Positions 1 through 5,989 of a stretch of DNA of 34,860 nt are shown piece after piece; the stretch's first letter is position 1; every line of letters begins with the position of its first letter. This DNA is from Nitrospirota bacterium. GTDB lineage: Bacteria; Nitrospirota; Thermodesulfovibrionia; Thermodesulfovibrionales; Magnetobacteriaceae. The notes below the pieces were generated by a model that saw only the letters and a program-made list of their open reading frames with translations, was not told the DNA's origin and ran no database searches. The position numbers and the translations under genes were made by a program. The DNA is taken from the NCBI GenBank assembly GCA_015233265.1, contig JADFXZ010000001.1:5195-40054 (forward strand), given 5' to 3'.

Positions 1-1254
1 CTTCGCACACGCTGGATGGGAGAAAAAGAGATACTCTCCTCAATCAGAAAGATAAAGGAGGAGACGCAGCTGATTAAAACAGAGGCGGAAAATTCAGAGC
101 GCGAGGGCGATCTTGCCCGTGCCGCGGAGCTGAAATATGGCCGCTTAATAGAGCTTGCAAAGGCGATGGAGGATCAAACCCGCCGCCTTGACTCATGGCA
201 CAATAACAGCAAAATGCTTACTGATGTGGTAACCGAGGAGGATATTGCATGGGTGGTATCGAGATGGACGGGAATTCCCATGCTGAGAATGCTCGAGACG
301 GAGGTGGAAAAACTCATCCACATGGAGGACAGGCTCAGGCTCAGAGTAGTGGGGCAGCCCGATGCCGTACAAATGGTTTCTAACGCGGTACGAAGGGCAA
401 GGGCAGGCATTCAGGACCCGAACCGTCCAATAGGTTCATTCATATTCTTAGGACCTACCGGTGTGGGCAAGACTGAGCTTGCAAAGGCGCTTGCCGAGTT
501 CCTGTTCGATGACGAAAACGCACTAAGACGCATCGACATGTCCGAATATCAGGAGAAACACACGGTATCGCGTCTTATTGGCGCCCCTCCCGGGTATGTC
601 GGCTATGACGAGGGCGGGCAGCTTACGGAGGCCGTAAGGCGTCGACCCTATAGTGTCATCCTGTTTGATGAGATTGAAAAGGCTCATCCAGAGGTCTTTA
701 ACGTCTTGTTGCAACTCCTCGATGACGGCAGACTAACAGACGGCCACGGCAGGACAGTGGATTTCAGAAACACAGTCATCATAATGACATCTAACATAGG
801 AAGTGCGTATATCCAGGAACATATGCAAGGCAGAGACTTTACAGAGTCGCGCTATGACGCCGGGCGGGTTAAAGACAAGGTGATGTCCGAGCTGCGGTCA
901 ATCTTCAGGCCGGAGTTTCTTAACAGAGTGGACGAGATAATCATTTTCAATCCACTGACTAAGGAACTGATAAAACGCATTGTGGATATTCAGCTCTATA
1001 GAATGAGGCGCTATCTGAAGGACAAACGTATAGATATACTCCTGTCAGAGCGGGCAAAGGATGCAATTGCAGAGGCCGGATACGACCCTGTCTATGGGGC
1101 AAGACCTCTGAAACGGGCGCTGCAAACGGAAATACTAAATCCGCTGGCGCTAAAGATCATCGAAAAGTCGGTAAAAGAAGGCGATACGATACAAGTGGAC
1201 TTCGAATATGGTAAAATGGTATTTTCAGTAGCGTCAGTTGCAGAGTTGGCATGA
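1..1254 (+). CDS. clpB: ATP-dependent disaggregase ClpB, C-terminal part (5' end outside window)
   Basis: The reading frame is open from base 1 and ends at TGA 1252-1254, so about 417 codons of a protein normally near 860 residues are present. The fragment begins in the coiled-coil middle domain, passes the VSRWTGIP signature that precedes the second AAA+ module, then shows Walker A GPTGVGKT (about residues 151-158 of the fragment), the GYVGYDEGG pore-loop region, Walker B with ILFDEIEKAHP, sensor 1 in IIMTSN, and the sensor-2 motif GARPLKR in the C-terminal D2-small domain. ClpB is a cytoplasmic hexameric unfoldase that works with DnaK to rescue aggregated proteins. The middle domain plus VSRWTGIP favours ClpB over ClpA or ClpC. 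An in-frame ATG at 16 is internal, not the start. No clear terminator follows; the next gene begins 84 bases on. Confidence 0.96.
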   Translation, partial: LRTRWMGEKEILSSIRKIKEETQLIKTEAENSEREGDLARAAELKYGRLIELAKAMEDQTRRLDSWHNNSKMLTDVVTEEDIAWVVSRWTGIPMLRMLETEVEKLIHMEDRLRLRVVGQPDAVQMVSNAVRRARAGIQDPNRPIGSFIFLGPTGVGKTELAKALAEFLFDDENALRRIDMSEYQEKHTVSRLIGAPPGYVGYDEGGQLTEAVRRRPYSVILFDEIEKAHPEVFNVLLQLLDDGRLTDGHGRTVDFRNTVIIMTSNIGSAYIQEHMQGRDFTESRYDAGRVKDKVMSELRSIFRPEFLNRVDEIIIFNPLTKELIKRIVDIQLYRMRRYLKDKRIDILLSERAKDAIAEAGYDPVYGARPLKRALQTEILNPLALKIIEKSVKEGDTIQVDFEYGKMVFSVASVAELA

Positions 1255-1283
1255 GATGTCCGCGAAGTATGTTGAGGCACAAT

Positions 1284-1292
1284 TGTTATAAT
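1284..1292 (+). promoter_or_regulatory. Extended -10 promoter candidate for the 1339/2136 gene pair
   Basis: TGTTATAAT is a perfect TATAAT hexamer (1287-1292) preceded by a TGn extension. No good -35 is placed 17 bp upstream (TTGAGG at 1272 is too close), so this would be an extended -10 type promoter. It lies between clpB and the AT-rich insert, about 47 bases before the ATG at 1339. A purine-rich GAGGGGG at 1314-1320 is too far from the ATG to be a good ribosome site. Confidence 0.4.
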
Positions 1293-1338
1293 AATAAATA
1301 GGAGACAGCTTTAGAGGGGGCATTACAGGGATGTCAGA

Positions 1339-2133
1339 ATGGAAGATATAATGGAGATAAGGTTTTTAGGGGAGAATGTTCTCCCCAAGACTATTAGTGC
1401 AAAGGATTTAGCCGAGATCATTTCTAAAGTCGCAGAGTCTTTGACCGCAATAATAAGTAAGGATAATGCAGGTATCAATCTTGAGGACATTGTTATTGGC
1501 TTGGTTAACATTGAAAGGGGAAGCACAATCCTCACGTTTGACTCTTCCAGAGAAGACCTTGCTTTAAATGCCTTCATTGAACTATCAGATGCAATTGCAA
1601 CAGGTGATTACTTTAAAATTCCATCAAATTCTGTTGAAGGAGTGAAATTTATATATAATTTTACAAAGAAAAGAGATTGTGTGGCCGAGTTCAGAACACA
1701 ATCTGACAGCGAAAAACCATTAGCCTTAATTTCCCCGCAAACTGAGATAATATTTCCAACTGTTTCTCTGCCTGTATGTCATCCTGTTGGTCATCTATCA
1801 GGAAAAACCGTAATCTATGGCAAAATAATGCGTGTAGGCGGTAAATCTCCAAAAATCGGGATAGAACTTATCGATAATAGAACGATTTATTGTGATGTGA
1901 GCGAATCAATGGCAAAAATAATAGCCTGCAGGCTTTATTACTGGGTAGGATTATCTGGAACAGCTAAGTGGAATGCCGATGATTATTCGATTCAATCTTT
2001 TACTATCGAAGAAATTATAGAGTATGCCGATACACCAATTAATGAAAGCATCTCTAAACTTTCGTCAGTCGCTGAAAAATATTTTCAGAATGACATAGAT
2101 GTCGATAAAATTATTTCAGAGATGCGCCACTGA
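1339..2133 (+). CDS. Unknown 264-aa protein paired with a PIN-domain protein
   Basis: I do not recognise this 264-residue protein by family. The N-terminal part (about 1-95) looks alpha/beta with a long amphipathic helix. The C-terminal part (about 145-230) has alternating beta segments around GKTVIYGKIMRVGG, NRTIYCDVSES and WVGLSGTAKWN, suggesting a small beta-barrel or OB/SH3-like fold. There is no signal peptide or membrane span. It ends two bases before the PIN-domain gene, so the pair is almost certainly translationally coupled. That makes it a candidate unusually long partner or antitoxin, although it has no visible DNA-binding motif. ATG 1339 opens the frame; an ATG four codons on (1351) is an alternative start. 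Both genes look more AT-rich than the flanking clpB and signalling genes, suggesting transfer. Confidence 0.7.
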   Translation: MEDIMEIRFLGENVLPKTISAKDLAEIISKVAESLTAIISKDNAGINLEDIVIGLVNIERGSTILTFDSSREDLALNAFIELSDAIATGDYFKIPSNSVEGVKFIYNFTKKRDCVAEFRTQSDSEKPLALISPQTEIIFPTVSLPVCHPVGHLSGKTVIYGKIMRVGGKSPKIGIELIDNRTIYCDVSESMAKIIACRLYYWVGLSGTAKWNADDYSIQSFTIEEIIEYADTPINESISKLSSVAEKYFQNDIDVDKIISEMRH

Positions 2134-2135
2134 CG

Positions 2136-2609
2136 ATGAGATATGTTTGCTTAGATACCCATATACTTATATGGGCAATGAATGAAAACCCAACAGAGGC
2201 TCAGAATATAATGGTTTCTAAGGCTAAGCGATTTATAGAATGGCTTGCTGATGATAAGGATATAAGAATTCTGCTTCCAGTAAATGTAGTAGCAGAGTTT
2301 CTTTGTTTCATTCCTTATGAGCAACATAATAAGATAATGTCGGTATTCAATGAATCTTTTATCATTGCTCCATTTGATGTGGCAGCGGCAAGCTGCCTTG
2401 CAAAGATATATCATCAGAAAAAAAATGATGGGACGATTGAGCAAATGAGGCAGGATGGAGTTCAAAGGAAAGCGATAACTTTCGATTGTCAGATTGTATC
2501 CATTGCTCTTACGCATAATGCAACAGTTATTTATAGCCATGACAAAGATCTATCAAAATATTTTCGTGATTATATACAAGTCGAAGAAATGCCAGAAATG
2601 CCAAGATAA
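2136..2609 (+). CDS. PIN-domain protein, VapC-like ribonuclease candidate
   Basis: This 157-residue protein has the layout of a PIN-fold nuclease. An acidic residue sits in the first strand (LDTH, D7), a second acid at E54 (VVAEF), a third at D117 (ITFDCQIVSIAL), and D136/D138 in YSHDKDLSKYF at the end. In PIN/VapC enzymes these acids bind Mg2+ or Mn2+ and cut RNA, often tRNA or rRNA, under control of a co-expressed antitoxin. The gene starts two bases after the stop of the 264-aa gene, so the two probably form one unit. The upstream partner is much longer than usual VapB antitoxins (70-90 aa), so calling this a toxin is inference; it could be an RNA-processing PIN protein. AT-rich composition matches its partner. 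Confidence 0.8.
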   Translation: MRYVCLDTHILIWAMNENPTEAQNIMVSKAKRFIEWLADDKDIRILLPVNVVAEFLCFIPYEQHNKIMSVFNESFIIAPFDVAAASCLAKIYHQKKNDGTIEQMRQDGVQRKAITFDCQIVSIALTHNATVIYSHDKDLSKYFRDYIQVEEMPEMPR

Positions 2610-2642
2610 GAATTATTATTATAGTCGGGGAGTGTGAGACTA

Positions 2643-3287
2643 ATGGCAGGCGAGACAATAGGGCAGTCATCTGATAAGCTGCCTGATATTTATTTTAGAA
2701 TATCGCAAGACGCTCAGGTGATGTTTATATCTGATTGCATAGAGAAGCTAACAGGCTGGCGCCTCGAAGAGATAAAGTCATCCGGGGCGTTGTGGGACTT
2801 ATTTGTTCTTGAGGGACAAACATCGCAGCTCATGCAGACAAATATAATACATCAACTCAATGAAAAAGGAAGCCTAAAGATTGATGGAATGATGCTGAAA
2901 ACCCGCGGCGGCAGTCCGCTGCCAGTGTCTTTACAAGCATATTTGTTTAAGGAACAGGACTCATTAACAACTATCCAGGGCACTGTGACCATCTCTTCAG
3001 GGTCTGATACGCCGCACCAGAGCCTCCATCAACTCACAAAAGCCCGACAATCGGCGGCAGCCATAGCCCACGAGATAAATAACCAGCTGACAAACGCCTC
3101 TTTATCTATCCAACTCGTAATGCAAAAAATAGATAAATCCACAACGCCTGAGGCCGTCACTAAAAAACTCGACACCTTGCACAGAAACATAGACAAGGCC
3201 GCCATGCTGTCAAAGGATCTTATGGCCTTGATAGCAACTCATGTCACCGACCTGAGCATCAATCGTCGGGACAGATATATTGGATGA
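2643..3287 (+). CDS. PAS-domain histidine kinase fragment: dimerisation/phosphoacceptor domain only, no ATPase domain
   Basis: The protein has a PAS domain (about residues 13-118, with DIYFRISQDAQVMFIS and LTGWRLEEIKSS) followed by a helical DHp domain whose H-box is AAAIAHEINNQLTNA, phosphoacceptor His near 143. Normal kinases continue into an ATP-binding domain with N, G1 and G2 boxes. Here the frame stops about 70 residues after the His, and only 52 bases separate the stop from the next gene, so no remnant ATPase domain is present. ATG 2643 is preferred because GGGGAG at 2627-2632 lies about 10 bases upstream; a GTG at 2634 is in frame but overlaps that site. It lies directly before a response regulator gene. 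It may serve as a phosphotransfer or dimerising partner for another kinase, or be a decayed kinase. Confidence 0.8.
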   Translation: MAGETIGQSSDKLPDIYFRISQDAQVMFISDCIEKLTGWRLEEIKSSGALWDLFVLEGQTSQLMQTNIIHQLNEKGSLKIDGMMLKTRGGSPLPVSLQAYLFKEQDSLTTIQGTVTISSGSDTPHQSLHQLTKARQSAAAIAHEINNQLTNASLSIQLVMQKIDKSTTPEAVTKKLDTLHRNIDKAAMLSKDLMALIATHVTDLSINRRDRYIG

Positions 3288-3339
3288 GGGCATACCGTAG
3301 ACATTTAACCAGTTTTTTACTATAGAGGAGGGCGGCACA

Positions 3340-3987
3340 ATGAAAAAAATCCTAATTGCCGACGACAACACCGAACTAAGAGAGAACATTGCCGAGTTTA
3401 TGGCTGAGGCGGGATATTATACCGAATTTGCGTCAAATGGAAAAGAGGCCGCCGCAAAGGCCGCGGATACCGATTTCGACGTAGTGCTTTTGGATATGCT
3501 TATGCCGGTGATGAGGGGGGCTGAGGCACTTACAGAAATAAAGAAGACACGACCGGCGGCCAAGGTTATCGTAATGACGGCGTTTTCAAGCATAGAGAAT
3601 GCCGTTGAGATAATAAAAAAAGGGGCATCCGATTATATTGTGAAACCATTTAGAATTGAACAGCTCCTTACCATAGTGCGCCGCGAGATTGAGGAGTCGG
3701 GCTTTGAGCGGGACATTATAAATATCGACCTCGACCGCGTGTTCAACTGTTTATCCAATCCCATAAGGCGCAATATCATTAAATTCCTCCACCGTAGCAA
3801 AGAAATGCGTTTTATGGAGCTAAACAGGGAACTCAAAATGGATGACCACACCAAGCTCGTCTTTCACTTAAAGATTCTCAGAGAGGCAGGGATCTCGACT
3901 CAGGATAAAAATAAGAACTATATGCTGACCCATGAAGGCTTGAGGGTATTTCAGTGCCTGTCGATTATCGAGAACTATCTTGCGTGA
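3340..3987 (+). CDS. Response regulator with ArsR-like winged-helix output domain
   Basis: Residues 1-120 form a complete receiver domain: acidic pair D8/D9, phosphoacceptor D52 (LLDMLMP), T80 and K102 (VKPF). Residues about 125-215 form a winged helix of ArsR type, with LSNPIRRNIIKFL, a recognition region around MDDHTKLVFHLKILREAGI and a wing near KNKNYMLTHEGL. Receiver domains are usually joined to OmpR, NarL or Fis-type outputs, so an ArsR-like output is uncommon. A strong ribosome site, GAGGAGGG (3326-3333), precedes ATG 3340. The preceding gene is an ATPase-less PAS/DHp protein, so phosphate may come from another kinase. The metal-binding cysteines of classical ArsR sensors are absent, consistent with control by phosphorylation. 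Confidence 0.9.
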   Translation: MKKILIADDNTELRENIAEFMAEAGYYTEFASNGKEAAAKAADTDFDVVLLDMLMPVMRGAEALTEIKKTRPAAKVIVMTAFSSIENAVEIIKKGASDYIVKPFRIEQLLTIVRREIEESGFERDIINIDLDRVFNCLSNPIRRNIIKFLHRSKEMRFMELNRELKMDDHTKLVFHLKILREAGISTQDKNKNYMLTHEGLRVFQCLSIIENYLA

Positions 3988-4115
3988 ATATTAATTCACA
4001 TATATCACTTTTTGTAGAATAAGATTTATCTTGTATTGGGATAATTCTATAATATATATTAAAAGCAGGGACATGGTTAAGGAGAGAGATTATAAAGAGA
4101 GAGTGAACTCAAGAA

Positions 4116-4238
4116 AGGGGGCAGTTTATTTTCTTCCTTCCCTAAAAAAGCGCCTATGTACATTTGTATGGCGGGTTGCCTTAGAAACTTCCTCCCCTGT
4201 TTCGTTAAGGGTGAGCCGCTACCCGTAAACTGCCCTCT
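4116..4238 (+). ncRNA. Candidate structured RNA closed by a long terminal stem
   Basis: The 374-base gap after the response regulator holds a sequence whose two ends can pair: 4116-4128 with 4226-4238, containing ten contiguous Watson-Crick pairs (GGGCAGTTTA with TAAACTGCCC) extended by three more including one G-U. The ~100 nt between them contains smaller possible hairpins (CCCT...AGGG; GGGT...ACCC). A TATAAT lies upstream at 4048-4053 with a weak -35, and a rho-independent terminator follows at 4262. A stand-alone RNA of about 120-200 nt is plausible; the single long closing stem is reminiscent of 6S RNA architecture, but I cannot match a family. A 65-codon frame crosses it (4031-4228) but looks non-coding. 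Confidence 0.35.
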
Positions 4239-4261
4239 CCCCCCCCTATAAAAATGAAAAG

Positions 4262-4299
4262 GTCTGTCTTATCTTCAGGGGGTAAGACAGGCTTTTTTT
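4262..4299 (+). terminator. Rho-independent terminator
   Basis: Stem 4262-4271 pairs with 4283-4292 (GTCTGTCTTA with TAAGACAGGC, one G-T pair), loop of 11 bases, followed by seven T at 4293-4299. It would end transcription from the response regulator or the candidate RNA and insulates lexA. Confidence 0.85.
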
Positions 4300-4326
4300 A
4301 TTTATGAGGAAGAGGTATTTTAATGC

Positions 4327-4355
4327 TTGACAAAAACTGAACGTGTGTATACAAT
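4327..4355 (+). promoter_or_regulatory. lexA promoter with candidate LexA operator in the spacer
   Basis: TTGACA at 4327-4332 and TACAAT at 4350-4355 are separated by exactly 17 bp. The -10 ends only six bases before the ATG at 4362, so the start of transcription should fall at or next to the start codon. The spacer holds GAACGTGTGTATAC (4339-4352), an imperfect dyad containing GAAC that could be the SOS box for autoregulation. The operator assignment is inference. Confidence 0.75.
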
Positions 4356-4361
4356 AGGATT

Positions 4362-4991
4362 ATGAGAAAAACTGATAAGCAGACAAAACTGACTGAAAAG
4401 CAGGCAAGGGTGCTGAAGTTCATAAAAGACCACTTGACGCTAAAGGGCTATCCACCCACAATAAGGGAGATTTGCAAGGGGTTTGGTTACTCAAGCCCAC
4501 TGTCGGCAAAGCAGCACGTAGACACGCTGATTCGCAAGGGCTATCTGAAAAAGGATGACGCTAAGCAGCGCGCCCTGGAAGTCACGGGTATGAGACCGCA
4601 AAATGTGGTAAGATTGCCTCTTGCCGGGCGAGTCAGGGCTGGTGTGCCGAGCTTTGCCGTAGAGGACATCGAGGACTACATTACGCTTGACAAGGGGATT
4701 CTAAATATCGAAAATGGATTTGCCCTTCGCATAGCCGGGCTCAGTATGATAGAGGCGGGCATCGACGACGGCGACATAGTCTTTGTAGACTCGGACAGGC
4801 CCGTAAGAAACGGCGACATAGCGATTGTCATGGTGGGGGATGACGAGGCGACAATTAAGAGGTTTTATCGTGAAGGTGATCAGGTCAGCCTTGTGCCGCA
4901 GAACAAGGCAATGCAGCCCCTCAAAGTCAATGTCTTGGAAGTGCGCGTGCTGGGGTGTGTAATGGGCATGGTGAGGAGATTTTCCGAATAG
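4362..4991 (+). CDS. lexA: LexA, SOS-response repressor and self-cleaving protease
   Basis: This 209-residue protein matches LexA in length and order. The N-terminal winged helix (about 8-75) has LTEKQARVLKFIKDHL and GYPPTIREICKGFGYSS. A linker leads to the cleavage site A93-G94 (GRVRAGVP), and the S24 peptidase domain follows with catalytic Ser128 (GLSM) and Lys166 (ATIKRFYR). LexA represses DNA-repair genes and cleaves itself when RecA filaments form on damaged DNA. ATG 4362 is preceded only by AGGA ending two bases before it, too close for a ribosome site, and by a promoter whose -10 lies six bases upstream, so the mRNA is probably leaderless. No damage-inducible neighbour is present; fdhD follows with its own promoter. 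The 187 bases after the stop show no clear terminator. Confidence 0.97.
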   Translation: MRKTDKQTKLTEKQARVLKFIKDHLTLKGYPPTIREICKGFGYSSPLSAKQHVDTLIRKGYLKKDDAKQRALEVTGMRPQNVVRLPLAGRVRAGVPSFAVEDIEDYITLDKGILNIENGFALRIAGLSMIEAGIDDGDIVFVDSDRPVRNGDIAIVMVGDDEATIKRFYREGDQVSLVPQNKAMQPLKVNVLEVRVLGCVMGMVRRFSE

Positions 4992-5139
4992 TTGTCCGGA
5001 TATGAGCCTGTTTTTAGCCCAGGCGCGCTCAGAGTGACTTTGACGCAACAGGTGCGGCAAGCGTGGGCAGATATGAACTCAGGGCGTCTGCGTATTGCCC
5101 TCATATTGTGTGATCAATTGCGGTTGCCCTGTTTACCGG

Positions 5140-5169
5140 ATGACATAACCGCATCCAATAATATATAAT
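5140..5169 (+). promoter_or_regulatory. fdhD promoter candidate
   Basis: ATGACA (5140-5145), 18-bp spacer, TATAAT (5164-5169). The GTG start of fdhD is at 5179, nine bases past the -10, so the transcript would have at most a few untranslated bases. There is no recognisable Shine-Dalgarno sequence. Confidence 0.6.
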
Positions 5170-5178
5170 TATCTTCGC

Positions 5179-5934
5179 GTGATTATCGAAAGGACAATAG
5201 TACGGGTAGCAGGGCAAGAGAAAACCACCGTGCCTGACCCGATAGCCGTAGAGAAGAAACTGCGCCTTACGGTCAACTCACATGAAGTCCTGTCGCTTTA
5301 CTGCTCACCGGTGATGATTAAGGAACTTGTCGTGGGATTTGTGATGGGCGAAGGGATAATTAAGGGTTCATGGTGCACTGAAAACATGTCCATAAGCATG
5401 GGGGGGCAGGATATAGTTGTCAATATAAACGCCACAGGTGAGGTCTCTCTGGCGGGCAAGGCTATCACGTCGGGCTGCATCGGGGGGATTACCATACCTA
5501 AGGAAATTGCCGCCAACTCGGTCACCTCTTCGGTTAAAATATCGCCTGAGTCACTTAGACGCGTCTTCGGAGAGTTTCAAAGGCGCTGCCTGTCCTACCA
5601 GAACACGGGCTGCATTCACAGCGCCGCCATATCAGACGGGGATTGCATTGTAGGCTTTGCAGAGGACATCGGCAGGCACAATGCTGTGGATAAGGTAATC
5701 GGGGCGTCTATTTTAGAGGATTTCAATCTATCCAACTCCATAATGCTCTTAAGCGGCAGACTCTCGTCTGAGATAGCGTCAAAATGCGCGCGCTGGTCAA
5801 TACCAATTGTTGCTAGCCGGACAGCCCCAACATCGCTCTCAGTGGAAATCGCAGAATGGGCCGGTGTCACGATGGTGGGCTTTTTGCGCGGGTCAAGGTT
5901 CAATATATATACACATCCAAAGAGAATATCTTAA
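5179..5934 (+). CDS. fdhD: FdhD, sulfur carrier for formate dehydrogenase maturation
   Basis: This 251-residue protein has the FdhD signatures: an N-terminal VAVEKKL-type strand (PIAVEKKLRLTVN), MIKELVVGFVMGEGII, the cysteine loop ITSGCIGG (C100), the NTGCIHSA motif, EDIGRHNAVDK and LLSGRLSSE. FdhD receives sulfur from a cysteine desulfurase and delivers it to the bis-MGD molybdenum cofactor of formate dehydrogenases in the cytoplasm. The E. coli protein has a CxxC pair in the loop; here the second position is glycine, a single-Cys loop. The start is GTG with no Shine-Dalgarno; the close promoter supports a leaderless message. A formate dehydrogenase is not in the window, but the one-carbon operon at 17.6-21.2 kb fits a formate-using organism. 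Confidence 0.93.
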   Translation: MIIERTIVRVAGQEKTTVPDPIAVEKKLRLTVNSHEVLSLYCSPVMIKELVVGFVMGEGIIKGSWCTENMSISMGGQDIVVNINATGEVSLAGKAITSGCIGGITIPKEIAANSVTSSVKISPESLRRVFGEFQRRCLSYQNTGCIHSAAISDGDCIVGFAEDIGRHNAVDKVIGASILEDFNLSNSIMLLSGRLSSEIASKCARWSIPIVASRTAPTSLSVEIAEWAGVTMVGFLRGSRFNIYTHPKRIS

Positions 5935-5949
5935 AAGCCGCCGATCAAA

Positions 5950-5981
5950 GATTTAATATATTAAGGATTTAATAAATTAAG
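5950..5981 (+). repeat. Tandem 16-bp AT-rich duplication before the serine hydrolase gene
   Basis: GATTTAATATATTAAG (5950-5965) is followed immediately by GATTTAATAAATTAAG (5966-5981), one mismatch. The second copy runs into the AAGGAG ribosome site (5979-5984) of the gene at 5990. Each unit is itself near-palindromic (TTAATATATTAA). It may be a slippage product or a binding site. Confidence 0.6.
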
Positions 5982-5989
5982 GAGAAAAG

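Noticed and set aside
2634..2642. GTG 2634 as start of the PAS/DHp protein
   Set aside because: The GGGGAG ribosome site ends just before this GTG, leaving no spacing, whereas ATG 2643 is well spaced.
4031..4228. 65-codon plus-strand frame between the response regulator and lexA
   Set aside because: No ribosome site, odd composition, and it crosses both arms region of the candidate RNA stem; I treat it as non-coding.
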